From: an uncultured Clostridia bacterium
GTDB lineage: Bacteria; Bacillota; Clostridia; Christensenellales; Aristaeellaceae
Assembly: GCA_934663595.1 (NCBI GenBank)
Contig: CAKUKM010000029.1
Coordinates: 1-31,818, forward strand
Direction: 5' to 3'
DNA: 31,818 bases
A program made the position numbers and the translations under genes. The notes under the pieces are model-generated. The model saw only the letters and a program-made list of their open reading frames with translations, was not told where the DNA came from and searched no databases. Below, in pieces: positions 1 through 7,493 of the stretch. Positions within the stretch are counted from its first letter, which is position 1; each line of letters starts with the position of its first letter.

Positions 1-206
1 CCGGGAATGTAGCAGGTACCTTCGATCGAGTTCGTCAGACGAACGCGGGCGATTTTGCGCAATGCGGAATTCGGCTTCTTCGGGGTCTGCGTCTTAACGG
101 ACAGGCAGACGCCGCGCTTCTGCGGACAGGACTGCAGAATCGGGGAATTCGACTTGCTGGTTACCTTTTCTCTACCCTTGCGGATCAACTGATTGATCGT
201 CGGCAT
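1..206 (-). CDS. rpsL: 30S ribosomal protein S12, N-terminal part (runs off the window)
   Basis: This is the first 68 codons of S12, the small-subunit protein at the decoding centre. The translation begins MPTINQLIRKGR and continues with the conserved QKRGVC and KKPNSALRK segments, the universal S12 N-terminus. The rest lies beyond position 1. The start ATG at 206-204 is preceded by a strong AGGAGGTG site at about 216-223. It lies downstream of the L7Ae-like gene in the same direction, an order normal for Bacillota (rpoC, L7Ae-like, rpsL, rpsG). Identification is secure; only the truncation by the window edge is notable. Confidence 0.97.
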   Translation of the reverse strand, partial: MPTINQLIRKGREKVTSKSNSPILQSCPQKRGVCLSVKTQTPKKPNSALRKIARVRLTNSIEGTCYIP

Positions 207-301
207 TGAAGAAAAGCACCTCCTGAACTATTATGGCTGAATTAAACCTCTATATACACTTCCGCAACCCTGGAAGAGCTATAGCCAATGCAAATCCGGG
301 C

Positions 302-544
302 TTATTTGAGGATGCCGGCCGCCGCGGTCGGAACCTCCACGCCGCACGCCGCGCCCAGCGCCTTCATCGTTTCCACCGAAACGATGCGCACGTTCGCCTG
401 CGCGCACGCGTCCTTCACCTGGCGAAGGATGAACAGATCGGCGTCGTCGGCCAGATAGGCCTCCGCGATCTCGCCCGCCTGAACGGCGCGAACCAGCTTG
501 CGCGTGCCAACGACCTTACGTGCGTTTTTGAGCTTCTCAAGCAT
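302..544 (-). CDS. rplGB: L7Ae/L30e-family ribosomal-like protein (YbxF type)
   Basis: An 80-residue protein of the L7Ae/L30e/S12e/Gadd45 family, whose bacterial members (YbxF/YlxQ in Bacillus) bind kink-turn RNA. Seen here: the RKLVRAVQAGEIAEAYLADDAD segment typical of the L7Ae core, and a C-terminal VPTAAAGIL resembling the family's VPTAAAA ending. The length is normal for YbxF. It precedes rpsL by 95 bp, the conserved position for this gene in Bacillota. A promoter at 585-613 reads into it, so it heads this rpsL-containing transcript even though rpoC is not in the window. Kink-turn binding is family knowledge, not visible in the sequence. Confidence 0.9.
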   Translation of the reverse strand: MLEKLKNARKVVGTRKLVRAVQAGEIAEAYLADDADLFILRQVKDACAQANVRIVSVETMKALGAACGVEVPTAAAGILK

Positions 545-584
545 AATTGACGCATCCTCCCTTCAGGCATACCCGAACTCATAA

Positions 585-613
585 ATGATAGCATGTCCCC
601 GGTTTTTTGTCAA
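585..613 (-). promoter_or_regulatory. Promoter for the L7Ae-like gene and rpsL
   Basis: Read on the minus strand: -35 TTGACA (613-608), a 17-bp spacer, and -10 TATCAT (590-585). Near-consensus housekeeping promoter, 41 bp upstream of the L7Ae-like start. It is divergent from the DUF2284 promoter. Confidence 0.8.
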
Positions 614-662
614 CACCCATAGGAAGGCCGATTCAACATTTAACCTTTTTCGCCCCGGGATC

Positions 663-691
663 TTTACTTTCGCGCGTTTTCGTGTTATAGT
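663..691 (+). promoter_or_regulatory. Promoter for the DUF2284 gene
   Basis: -35 TTTACT (663-668), a 17-bp spacer, and -10 TATAGT (686-691), followed by an AGGAGG ribosome-binding site just before the ATG at 713. The short distance implies a 5' leader of roughly 15 nt. Confidence 0.7.
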
Positions 692-712
692 AATATTAGG
701 AGGCGACAGAAT

Positions 713-1270
713 ATGCGCATGGAATTTCGAAAGACCGTTCTGCCGGTCAAAAAAGTCCTTTCCGATTATGTCAACGCGCCGAAATTTCTCGCCGCGTGCG
801 AGCATTGCCCGAACTACGGCCGCATCGGCTCGTGCCCGCCGTATGATTTTTCCGTGATCGATTACTGGCGCAATTACGATTCCTTCGAGGTGCTCTGCGT
901 GCAGGCGTTCGTGCCGGACGAGCTGCGCGCGCGCGTCTATTCCCAGGAGGAATTAAACACCGCCGTCGAATCGGTGATCGCCGAAGCGCGCGGCGCGCTG
1001 GATTCCCGCCTTGCCGAGGAAGAGGCCGCCCAGCCCGGCAGCCGCATGCTTTCGGCGGGCAAATGCGTCCGCTGTGCCGATTGCGCGTGCGCCCACGGCC
1101 AGCCGTGCCGGTTCCCGGAGTCGATTCGCTATTCGATCGAGTCGCTCGGCGGCGATGTGGTCGCGCTGGTGCAGGATCGGTTCAAGCTGTCGCTGCTCTG
1201 GGCCGAGGGCGGGCAATTGCCGGAATACTTCGTGCTCGTGGGCGGATTGCTTAAAAAGCGGGAGGCTTAG
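713..1270 (+). CDS. DUF2284 cysteine-rich, probable metal-binding protein
   Basis: A 185-residue protein of the DUF2284 family, whose biochemical role I do not know. It carries two Cys clusters: CEHCPNYGRIGSCPP near residues 29-43 and CVRCADCACAHGQPC near residues 118-132. Such clusters suggest an Fe-S cluster or zinc sites, and the second resembles ferredoxin-like spacing. No signal peptide or membrane segment is seen, so it is probably cytoplasmic. Start at ATG 713 with AGGAGG upstream; a second in-frame ATG follows two codons later. The MazG-like gene starts 3 bp after its stop, so the two are co-transcribed. Confidence 0.8.
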   Translation: MRMEFRKTVLPVKKVLSDYVNAPKFLAACEHCPNYGRIGSCPPYDFSVIDYWRNYDSFEVLCVQAFVPDELRARVYSQEELNTAVESVIAEARGALDSRLAEEEAAQPGSRMLSAGKCVRCADCACAHGQPCRFPESIRYSIESLGGDVVALVQDRFKLSLLWAEGGQLPEYFVLVGGLLKKREA

Positions 1271-1273
1271 CGC

Positions 1274-1636
1274 ATGGATCTGAAAATTTCGGAGCTGCTC
1301 GGCATGCAGCGCGAGCTTCAGGACAAATACGAAGCCAAATGGGGCGGCACGCCGCCGGAGCGCGGGGCGCTGCAGCTTCTGTGGGGAATCGGCGAGATCG
1401 GCGAGGTGATCGACATCATCAAAAAGCGCGGCGCGGACGAAATCATGCGCGATCCGGTCACGCGCGCGCATCTGGTGGAGGAAATGAGCGACGTAATGAT
1501 GTATCTGCTGGACGTCATGCTCTGCTACGGCGTCACCGCCGAAGAATACTCCGAGGCCCACGCCAAAAAGCACGAACGCAACATGCATCGCGATTACGTG
1601 AGCGAGAATCGGCATTTGTTTGATAAAGACCAATAG
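1274..1636 (+). CDS. MazG-like nucleotide pyrophosphohydrolase
   Basis: A 120-residue, single-domain, all-alpha NTP pyrophosphohydrolase of the MazG/RS21-C6 type. It shows the metal-binding pattern of the family: an EIGEVIDIIKK helix (an ExxE-type motif) followed by HLVEEMSDVMMYLLD (an ExxD-type motif) about 25 residues later. These enzymes hydrolyse non-canonical or excess (d)NTPs to monophosphates and pyrophosphate; the substrate cannot be told from sequence. The preceding gene's end (GGAGGCTTAGCGC) supplies the ribosome-binding site, which supports ATG 1274 and translational coupling. A strong terminator follows the stop immediately. Confidence 0.85.
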   Translation: MDLKISELLGMQRELQDKYEAKWGGTPPERGALQLLWGIGEIGEVIDIIKKRGADEIMRDPVTRAHLVEEMSDVMMYLLDVMLCYGVTAEEYSEAHAKKHERNMHRDYVSENRHLFDKDQ

Positions 1637-1674
1637 AAAATCGCCCGAACGTCTCTCAGGCGATTTTCTTTTTA
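1636..1674. terminator. Bidirectional intrinsic terminator between convergent genes
   Basis: A 10-bp stem GAAAATCGCC / GGCGATTTTC (1636-1645 and 1659-1668) followed by a TTTTT run on the plus strand. It sits between the convergent MazG-like and M16 peptidase genes and touches both stop codons, so it probably serves both. Confidence 0.85.
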
Positions 1675-2925
1675 CAGCGAAATCTTTTTCGCGATTTTTT
1701 CGGCGCTCTTGCCGACGAGGGCGGCGGAATGCGGCGCGGACAGAATCTCGCGCATCAGCGCATTGGTGGAATCGAAGTCGATCGCGTTCACGCGGTCGAT
1801 TACCTCGGTTTCGGTGCGCGTATTGCCCATCAGCAAAAGCCGCCTTCCGAGCGACTGCATGCGCGCGCTCGTGGACTCGAGGCCCAGGATATACCCCGCC
1901 TTCAGCTGCTCGCGCGCCATCAGGAATTCGTCGCGCGTCATGCCCTCGCTGGCCAGCTTTTTCGCCTCGCTCAGCAGCAGGCCGTAGACCTCCTCCGCCG
2001 CGTCCGGATTCGTTCCGGCATAGACCGACAGCATGCCCGAATCGGTATACGCGTTCGGATAGCTGTAGACCGTGTACGCCGCGCCGCGTTCCTCGCGAAT
2101 CTTCTGGAACAGCCGCGACGACATTGCGCCGCCGAAGACCGAATTGAACAGCGAAAGCTCGTAGCTGCGCTCGTCGCCGATTGGGAGCGCCGGGAAGCCC
2201 AGGCAGATGTGAATCTGCTCGATGTCCTTTTCGCGGTTCAGCAGCGTGACCGGCACGGGATTGGTCTTGACCGACCGCGCCTCGAACGCGTCCGGCGACC
2301 AGGCGCCCAGCAGCTTTTCGGCCAGCTCGATCACCTTGTCCCAATCGTAATTGCCCGCCAGCGCGAGCACCGTGTTCTGCGGGCGATACATCTTTTTCCA
2401 ATACGCGCGCAGATCGCCGGACGAATATGCGGCGATCTTTTCCTCCGTGCCCAGAATCGGGCGCGCGACGGGCTGGTCGCCGTAGTTCGCCAGCATCAGC
2501 AGCTCGTGCACCGCGTCCTCCGGATCGTCCGCGGACATGCTGATTTCCTCGATCACCACGCCCTTTTCCTTTTCCAGCTCGCCGGGATCGAAAATCGGCG
2601 CGGTCACCAGATCGCTCAGCACGTCCATCGCCAGCGGCAGATGCTCGTCGACCACCTTCGCGTAAAAGCAGGTGCATTCCTTGGACGTAAACGCGTTGAG
2701 CTGGCCGCCGACCTTGTCCATTTCCTCGGCGATCTGGCGCGTGGTGCGCTTTTCGGTGCCCTTGAACACCATGTGCTCCAGAAAATGGCTCAGTCCCGCC
2801 TCGTCGGGCGTCTCGTACTGCGAGCCGGAGCCGACCCAGAAGCCGACGGAGACCGAACGGAAGTGCGGAATGCGCTCGCCGATGATGCGCAGCCCGTTTT
2901 TCAGCGTCAACCGATCAAAATTCAT
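1672..2925 (-). CDS. M16-family zinc metallopeptidase (processing-peptidase-like)
   Basis: A 417-residue M16B (mitochondrial processing peptidase/YmxG-like) metallopeptidase. The inverted zinc motif HFLEH is at residues 47-51, and the third ligand Glu lies about 76 residues later in KGVVIEEIS. N- and C-terminal M16 halves are both present, including the Arg-rich SRLFQKIREERGAAYTVYSY segment. There is no signal peptide, so it is predicted to be cytoplasmic. It lies downstream of pnp on the same strand, the conserved Bacillota order. The physiological substrate is unknown. Start MNFDRL at 2925 follows a GAGGAGC ribosome-binding site. Confidence 0.92.
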   Translation of the reverse strand: MNFDRLTLKNGLRIIGERIPHFRSVSVGFWVGSGSQYETPDEAGLSHFLEHMVFKGTEKRTTRQIAEEMDKVGGQLNAFTSKECTCFYAKVVDEHLPLAMDVLSDLVTAPIFDPGELEKEKGVVIEEISMSADDPEDAVHELLMLANYGDQPVARPILGTEEKIAAYSSGDLRAYWKKMYRPQNTVLALAGNYDWDKVIELAEKLLGAWSPDAFEARSVKTNPVPVTLLNREKDIEQIHICLGFPALPIGDERSYELSLFNSVFGGAMSSRLFQKIREERGAAYTVYSYPNAYTDSGMLSVYAGTNPDAAEEVYGLLLSEAKKLASEGMTRDEFLMAREQLKAGYILGLESTSARMQSLGRRLLLMGNTRTETEVIDRVNAIDFDSTNALMREILSAPHSAALVGKSAEKIAKKISL

Positions 2926-2940
2926 ACTTGCTCCTCTATA

Positions 2941-2975
2941 TGCGAAATAGGCATACTCAGTATGCCCATTTCACA
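2941..2975. repeat. Near-perfect palindrome between pnp and the M16 gene
   Basis: A 35-bp inverted repeat centred on base 2958: 15 of 17 arm positions pair, with a core GGCATACT / AGTATGCC. There is no T run on either side, so it is not a typical intrinsic terminator. As RNA it would form a tall hairpin between the pnp stop and the ribosome-binding site of the next gene, where it could act as an RNase or processing site or a 3' stabiliser; as DNA it could be a dyad operator. Confidence 0.75.
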
Positions 2976-2993
2976 TTTGTGTTTATTCAGCGA

Positions 2994-5177
2994 TTAATCG
3001 CGCCTCGGGGGTCTGCCGCCTCTGCGATCGCCGCGGCCGCCTCTGTCGCCGTCTCTTCTCGGCGGACGGCGCACGGGCATGGTCTCGTCGTCGTAAACGA
3101 TATCGGTGCGCAGCAGGTTCGCGCGGCCGCGATCGTCGATCTCCGCGATCTTGACCGGCACCTCGTCGCCGATGTTCATGACGTCTTCGATCTTCTCGAC
3201 GCGCTTGTTGTCCATCTTGGAGATGTGCAGCATGCCGTCCTTGCCGGGGGCGTACTCGAGGAACGCGCCGACATTCGGCAGAATCCGAACGACCTTGCCG
3301 ACGAATTCATAGCCGACCGTGGGCTCCAGCACGATGCCCTCGATGATCTGGCGCGCGCGCTTGGCCGCTTCCGCATCCTCGGTGGCGATATAGACGCTGC
3401 CGTCGTCCTCGATGTCGATCTTAACGCCGGTTTCCTCGATGATCTTGTTGATCGTCTTGCCGCGCGGGCCGACGACCTCGCCGATCTTCTCGGGATTGAT
3501 CATGAACGACACGATCTTCGGCGCGTATTTGGACAGGTGCTCGCGCGGCGCGGGCAGCACCTCGAGCATCTTGCCCAGGATGTGCATGCGGCCGTCGTAG
3601 GCCTGGGCCAGCGCCTGGCGCAGAATCGCCTCGTCAATGCCCTTGATCTTGATGTCCATCTGAATGGCGGTAATGCCCTGGGACGTGCCGGCGACCTTGA
3701 AGTCCATGTCGCCCAGGAAGTCCTCCAGGCCCTGAATGTCGGTCAGCACCGCGACCTTGCCGGTGTTTTCCACATCCTTGATCAGGCCCATCGCCACGCC
3801 GGCGACCGGGCGCTTGATCGGCACGCCCGCATCCATCAGCGCGAGGGTCGAGCCGCAGACGGAGGCCTGAGACGTCGAGCCGTTCGAGCTCATGACCTCG
3901 GAAACGAGGCGCAGGCAATACGGGAATTCCTCGACCGACGGAATCATCGGCTCGAGCGCGCGCTCCGCCAGAGCGCCATGGCCGATTTCGCGGCGGCCCG
4001 GGCTGCGGATGGGCTTGGCTTCGCCGGTGGAATAGCCGGGGAAGTTGTAATGATGCATATAGCGCTTGCTGTCCTCGGTGCCGATGCCGTCGATGATCTG
4101 CTTTTCAGACATCGGGGCCAGCGTCGCGACGGTCATGACCTGCGTCTGGCCGCGGGTGAACACGCCGGAGCCGTGCGGACGCGGCAGCACGCCGACCTCG
4201 CACCAGATCGGGCGAACCTCGGTGAGCTTGCGGCCGTCGGGGCGAACGCCCTTATCGATGATGTGGCGGCGCATGACTTCCTTTTCAACGGCGTACAGCG
4301 CGTCGCCCACCTCGACCTCGCGGCCGGCGAACTGCTGGGCGAAATGCTCGGACACCTCGGCCTTGACCTGTTCCTCGCGCGCGTTGCGCTCGGAGCGCTC
4401 GAAGGTTTCAAACATCCATTCGACCTTATTAAGCGCATATTCGCGAACGGCGGTCTTTACGTCGTCGCCCGGCAGCTGCAGCGGGAATTCGCGCTTGGGC
4501 TTGCCGATTTCGGAAACGATATTGGAGATGAACGCCACGATCTTCTTGATTTCCTCGTGCGCGAACAGAATGCCGCCCAGCATGACCTCTTCGGAAACTT
4601 CCTTCGCGCCCGCCTCGACCATCAGCACCGCTTCGCTGGTGCCGGCCACGGTCAGGTTCATCAGGGAAACCGCGCGCTGCGCGACGGTGGGATTGACGAC
4701 GTATTCGCCGTCGACATAGCCGATATTGACCGCGCCGATCGGGCCGGCCCACGGGATTTCGGAGATCGCCAGCGCGGCGGACGCGCCGATCATCGCCGGG
4801 ATGTCCGGGATATTGTCCTGGTCAACGCTCATTACGGTCGCGACCACGGCCACGTCATGGCGCATTCCCTTCGGGAACAGCGGACGCAGCGGGCGGTCGA
4901 TCAGGCGGGAGGTCAGAATCGCCTTCTCGGCGGGACGGCCCTCGCGGCGGTTCCAGGAGCCCGGAATGTGGCCCACGGAATACAGCTTTTCTTCAAAATC
5001 CACGCTCAGCGGGAAGAAGTCGATGCCCGGACGCGGCGTTTCGGCCACGGTGGCGTTGACGAGAACACAGGTATCGCCATAGCGAACAAAGGTGGAACCG
5101 CTGGCCTGCTCGGCGTATTTGCCGAATTCCAGCGTGAGCGGGCGGCCGCCCAGCTCCATGGTATAGCTCTTGAACAT
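2994..5177 (-). CDS. pnp: Polyribonucleotide nucleotidyltransferase (PNPase)
   Basis: A 727-residue PNPase, the phosphorolytic 3'-5' exoribonuclease of RNA turnover. Domain order is complete: two RNase PH cores (the first with FFPLSVDFEEKLYSVGHIPGS, the second with SNGSTSQASVCGSTLALMDAG and the catalytic MGLIKD / TDIQGLEDFLGDMDFKVAGT region), a KH domain around residues 550-610, an S1 domain around 620-690, and an Arg/Gly-rich tail (RRPPRRDGDRGG). Start MFKSYTMELGG at 5177 has a GAGGAGG site close upstream. It follows rpsO, the order conserved across bacteria. The 5' leader holds several small hairpins, so post-transcriptional control is possible. Confidence 0.97.
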   Translation of the reverse strand: MFKSYTMELGGRPLTLEFGKYAEQASGSTFVRYGDTCVLVNATVAETPRPGIDFFPLSVDFEEKLYSVGHIPGSWNRREGRPAEKAILTSRLIDRPLRPLFPKGMRHDVAVVATVMSVDQDNIPDIPAMIGASAALAISEIPWAGPIGAVNIGYVDGEYVVNPTVAQRAVSLMNLTVAGTSEAVLMVEAGAKEVSEEVMLGGILFAHEEIKKIVAFISNIVSEIGKPKREFPLQLPGDDVKTAVREYALNKVEWMFETFERSERNAREEQVKAEVSEHFAQQFAGREVEVGDALYAVEKEVMRRHIIDKGVRPDGRKLTEVRPIWCEVGVLPRPHGSGVFTRGQTQVMTVATLAPMSEKQIIDGIGTEDSKRYMHHYNFPGYSTGEAKPIRSPGRREIGHGALAERALEPMIPSVEEFPYCLRLVSEVMSSNGSTSQASVCGSTLALMDAGVPIKRPVAGVAMGLIKDVENTGKVAVLTDIQGLEDFLGDMDFKVAGTSQGITAIQMDIKIKGIDEAILRQALAQAYDGRMHILGKMLEVLPAPREHLSKYAPKIVSFMINPEKIGEVVGPRGKTINKIIEETGVKIDIEDDGSVYIATEDAEAAKRARQIIEGIVLEPTVGYEFVGKVVRILPNVGAFLEYAPGKDGMLHISKMDNKRVEKIEDVMNIGDEVPVKIAEIDDRGRANLLRTDIVYDDETMPVRRPPRRDGDRGGRGDRRGGRPPRRD

Positions 5178-5335
5178 GGTTTTTCCTCCTCAAGATCCGG
5201 TCGTGCCTGCGACAGGCAGGCTCCTCTCTGCGCACAGACGCACGCCTGCGGAAATCCTCCGCATCCTAGCGTCCGCACGCAGAAGCTTCTTTTTTTAACG
5301 GCAAATCGGTAGGGCCGCTCCTCGCCCGCCGCTGC
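5178..5335 (-). other. pnp 5' leader with small hairpins
   Basis: This 158-bp stretch between the rpsO terminator and pnp contains no convincing ORF. On the minus strand it holds short inverted repeats including GCGGA-ggatt-TCCGC and GCCTGC-ctgtc-GCAGGC close to the pnp start. PNPase of other bacteria autoregulates through structure in its leader; whether that applies here is inference. No clear promoter was recognised. Confidence 0.4.
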
Positions 5336-5380
5336 GTTTAAAACGCCGCCGTCCGGGGGAAACCCAAACGACGGCGCTAT
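5336..5380 (-). terminator. Hairpin terminator after rpsO
   Basis: On the minus strand downstream of the rpsO stop: a GC-rich stem with CGCCGTC / GACGGCG arms and a G/C-run upper part, followed by GCGTTTTAAACGC. The T run is short, so partial read-through into pnp is plausible. Confidence 0.6.
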
Positions 5381-5405
5381 TTCAGACCATCGATGGACGC
5401 TGTGC

Positions 5406-5684
5406 TTACTTGCGCAGGCCGAGATCGACGATCAGCTTACGATACCCTTCGATATCGTTGCTCTTCAGGTAGTCCAGCAGACCGCGGCGCTGACCAACCA
5501 TCAGCAGCAGACCGCGGCGGGAATGGTGATCCTTCTTGTGCATCTTCAGATGGTCGTTCAGGTGGTTGATGCGGCCGGTGAGCAGCGCGATCTGAACCTC
5601 GGGAGAGCCGGTGTCGCCTTCCTTGCGGCCGTACTTCTCGATCACTTCCTGCTTGGTCATTTCCGTTCCGTTGATAATCAGCAT
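5406..5684 (-). CDS. rpsO: 30S ribosomal protein S15
   Basis: A 92-residue S15, which binds the central domain of 16S rRNA. The translation contains the family hallmarks GRKEGDTGSPEVQIALLT, HLKMHKKDHHSRRGLL and VGQRRGLLDYLK. The start at 5684 (MLIINGTEMTKQ) is chosen because an AGAGGAGGAAA site lies 7-9 nt upstream; an in-frame extension of 31 residues further up has no family support. The N-terminus is slightly longer than in many S15 proteins. A promoter at 5783-5811 drives it. Confidence 0.96.
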   Translation of the reverse strand: MLIINGTEMTKQEVIEKYGRKEGDTGSPEVQIALLTGRINHLNDHLKMHKKDHHSRRGLLLMVGQRRGLLDYLKSNDIEGYRKLIVDLGLRK

Positions 5685-5782
5685 GGGTGTTTCCTCCTCT
5701 TTCTTTTCCCCGCGAGCCAAGTAAGCCGTCGGAGCGCTCGGCAAACTGAGCCTGCGGCGCGGCTTTGCGTGCCACAACGTCT

Positions 5783-5811
5783 ATTTTACCACACCCGGAA
5801 GCGTTTGTAAA
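5783..5811 (-). promoter_or_regulatory. Promoter for rpsO(-pnp)
   Basis: On the minus strand: -35 TTTACA (5811-5806), a 17-bp spacer, and -10 TAAAAT (5788-5783). The predicted leader is about 90 nt before the rpsO start, long enough for S15 autoregulation. Confidence 0.7.
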
Positions 5812-5857
5812 CGCCCCGGCCCCATTTTTCACAAAATTCATTTTTACGCAGATCGCC

Positions 5858-5886
5858 TTGACGAACGGGCGCGGTTGCGGTATCAT
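5858..5886 (+). promoter_or_regulatory. Promoter for the Mrp-like gene
   Basis: -35 TTGACG (5858-5863), a 17-bp spacer, and -10 TATCAT (5881-5886), 39 bp before the chosen ATG. Near-consensus; it is divergent from the rpsO promoter. Confidence 0.8.
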
Positions 5887-5924
5887 TAGGAACAACAGTA
5901 AATTTGAATATGGAGCTGACAAAA

Positions 5925-6749
5925 ATGAGCGAAAGCTGTACCCACGACTGCAACTCCTGCTCGGCGAGCTGCTCGAGCAGAAAGACCGATTTTGCGGCGA
6001 AGGCCAACGCCGAAAGCCGCGTTAAAAAGGTAATCGGCGTCGTATCCGGCAAGGGCGGCGTCGGCAAATCGATGGTTTCGTCGCTTCTGGCCGTGCTGAT
6101 GCGCCGCCGGGGGCTGAACGCCGCCATTCTGGACGCGGACGTCACCGGCCCGTCGATCCCCAAGGCCTTCGGCGTGCACGGCATGCTGAACGCGACCGAC
6201 GGCGGCATCATTCCCGCCGCGAGCGCCACGGGCGTGAAGATGGTTTCCCTGAATCTGCTTCTGGAGCGCGAGACCGATCCGGTCGTCTGGCGCGGCCCGG
6301 TGATCGCCGGCACGGTCAAGCAGTTCTGGACGGACGTGATGTGGGGCGACGTGGATTTCCTGTTCGTGGACATGCCGCCGGGAACGGGCGACGTGCCGCT
6401 TACGGTGTTCCAGTCGCTGCCGGTGGACGGCATTGTGATCGTGACCTCGCCGCAGGAGCTGGTGGGCATGATCGTGGAAAAGGCCGTGAACATGGCGAAA
6501 ATGATGAATATTCCGGTGCTGGCGCTGGTCGAGAACATGAGCTATTTCGTCTGCGACGAATGCGGAAAGAAGCATTTCCCGTTTGGAAAGAGCCATCTGG
6601 AGGAAATCGCCGCGCGCAACGAGATTCCGGTCTCCGCGCGCATGCCGATCGACCCGAGCCTTTCCGCCGCGTGCGACACCGGCAACATCGAAACCGTTTC
6701 CGCCGAATGGCTGAACGGCGTGGCCGACGCGCTGAACGGCCTGCTTTAA
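5925..6749 (+). CDS. Mrp/NBP35-family Fe-S cluster carrier ATPase
   Basis: A 274-residue P-loop ATPase of the Mrp/ApbC/NBP35 group, which carry and deliver Fe-S clusters. Visible features: an N-terminal Cys cluster C5-C9-C12-C16 like that of NBP35, a deviant Walker A GKGGVGKS at residues 42-49, the switch DMPPGTGDVPL, and the C-terminal CDEC pair (C210, C213) that binds the bridging cluster. ATG 5925 is preferred because GGAG lies 9 nt upstream; TTG 5904 and ATG 5910 are in frame but lack a ribosome-binding site. The Nudix gene follows after 13 bp, so the two share a transcript. Confidence 0.92.
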   Translation: MSESCTHDCNSCSASCSSRKTDFAAKANAESRVKKVIGVVSGKGGVGKSMVSSLLAVLMRRRGLNAAILDADVTGPSIPKAFGVHGMLNATDGGIIPAASATGVKMVSLNLLLERETDPVVWRGPVIAGTVKQFWTDVMWGDVDFLFVDMPPGTGDVPLTVFQSLPVDGIVIVTSPQELVGMIVEKAVNMAKMMNIPVLALVENMSYFVCDECGKKHFPFGKSHLEEIAARNEIPVSARMPIDPSLSAACDTGNIETVSAEWLNGVADALNGLL

Positions 6750-6762
6750 TCGGAGGAAGCCG

Positions 6763-7197
6763 ATGAAGTACGAAAAATCCTGCGGCGCCATCGTTTTCCG
6801 GAAGGATACCTGCTGGAACATCCTGCTGGTGCGCCATCTGAAGGGGCGGCACGTGTCGTTTCCGAAGGGGCATGTCGAGATCGGCGAAAGCGAGGTGCAC
6901 ACCGCGCAGCGCGAGGTGTTTGAGGAAACGGGGCTGCGCGTGCCCATCGACCGCCGCTTCCGCGCCGTAAACCGCTACAACATCCGCCCCGACACGCAGA
7001 AGATGGTGGTGATCTTCGCCGCCATTACCGATCAGGTCGAGCTGACCCCGCAGCCGGAGGAAATCGCCGAGGCGTTCTGGGTGCCGATCGACCGCGCGAA
7101 CGAATACCTGACCTACGAGCGCGACCGCCGCATACTGCGCGACGCCTACGAGCAGGTCGTAGTGCAGGGCGCGGAAAAGGAACCGAGCGCGAAGTAA
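6763..7197 (+). CDS. Nudix hydrolase
   Basis: A 144-residue single-domain Nudix enzyme. The Nudix box is complete: GHVEIGESE...REVFEETGL, near residues 36-58, matching GX5EX7REUXEEXGU. The preceding RHLKGRHVSFPKGH is typical of bis(5'-nucleosyl)-tetraphosphatase-like members, so Ap4A or a related dinucleotide is a reasonable but unproven substrate. GGAGG lies 9 nt before the ATG. It is downstream of the Mrp-like gene and ends at a strong terminator. Confidence 0.9.
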   Translation: MKYEKSCGAIVFRKDTCWNILLVRHLKGRHVSFPKGHVEIGESEVHTAQREVFEETGLRVPIDRRFRAVNRYNIRPDTQKMVVIFAAITDQVELTPQPEEIAEAFWVPIDRANEYLTYERDRRILRDAYEQVVVQGAEKEPSAK

Positions 7198-7205
7198 ATA
7201 AACCC

Positions 7206-7248
7206 ATCGCCGCACTTCATTCCAATAATGAAGCGCGGCGATTTTGTT
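7206..7248 (+). terminator. Intrinsic terminator after the Nudix gene
   Basis: A long stem, ATCGCCGC plus ACTTCATT pairing with AATGAAG plus CGGCGAT, around a short loop, followed by TTTTGTT. It begins 8 bp after the Nudix stop codon. Confidence 0.85.
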
Positions 7249-7284
7249 GGGCAAATAGAATTTTGAAAAACAAAGCCGAGGAAA

Positions 7285-7380
7285 ATAACCCCGGGAGAGC
7301 TCGAGAGGGCCAAAGCCCCGAAAGCCAAGCCCCGAAAGCCAAGCCCCGGGAGAGCTCGAGAGGGCCAAAGCCCTCTCGAA
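7285..7380. repeat. Direct repeats with embedded hairpins (distal tail of element A)
   Basis: The block CCGGGAGAGCTCGAGAGG occurs twice (near 7290 and 7346), each followed by GCCAAAGCC. Between them are repeated CCCGAAAGCCAAG units. The second block contains the hairpin CGAGAGGGC-caaa-GCCCTCTCG (7358-7379). A related hairpin (CGAGAGG / CCTCTCG) ends element B at 25648-25668, linking this tail to the mosaic repeat family. Confidence 0.75.
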
Positions 7381-7416
7381 TTACAATCGTACCCGGCGGC
7401 GTGTACGGCGGCAAGG

Positions 7417-7483
7417 TTGCTTGCCTGAAGGCAAGCAAGTCGCTTTGCGACCGGCAAAGCTAAATCAAAGATTTAGGTTTGCC
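7417..7483 (-). repeat. Mosaic element A, three-hairpin module
   Basis: Read on the minus strand: hairpin 1 (7483-7453) with outer stem GGCAAA/TTTGCC, a C opposite C, and inner stem CTAAATC-ttt-GATTTAG; hairpin 2 (7451-7439) GTCGC-aaa-GCGAC; hairpin 3 (7438-7417) TTGCTTGCC-ttca-GGCAAGCAA. The hairpins abut with 0-1 nt between them. The same three-hairpin order with other stem sequences occurs at 25428-25503 and 28404-28478. Confidence 0.8.
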
Positions 7484-7493
7484 GCCTCGCGGG

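Noticed and set aside
207..301. A separate promoter for rpsL in the 95-bp gap
   Set aside because: TATA-like stretches are present (near 250-256), but no -35 at suitable spacing is convincing; the upstream promoter at 585-613 is sufficient.
2928..5312. A 794-codon plus-strand open frame opposite pnp, and similar long frames opposite other genes
   Set aside because: Its translation is low-complexity (rich in Ala, Arg, Asp, His) with no domains, and it mirrors the codon pattern of pnp on the other strand, as expected in a GC-rich genome.
7263..7463. A 66-codon plus-strand frame in the element A region
   Set aside because: It is made entirely of repeat sequence after a strong terminator and has no promoter or ribosome-binding site.
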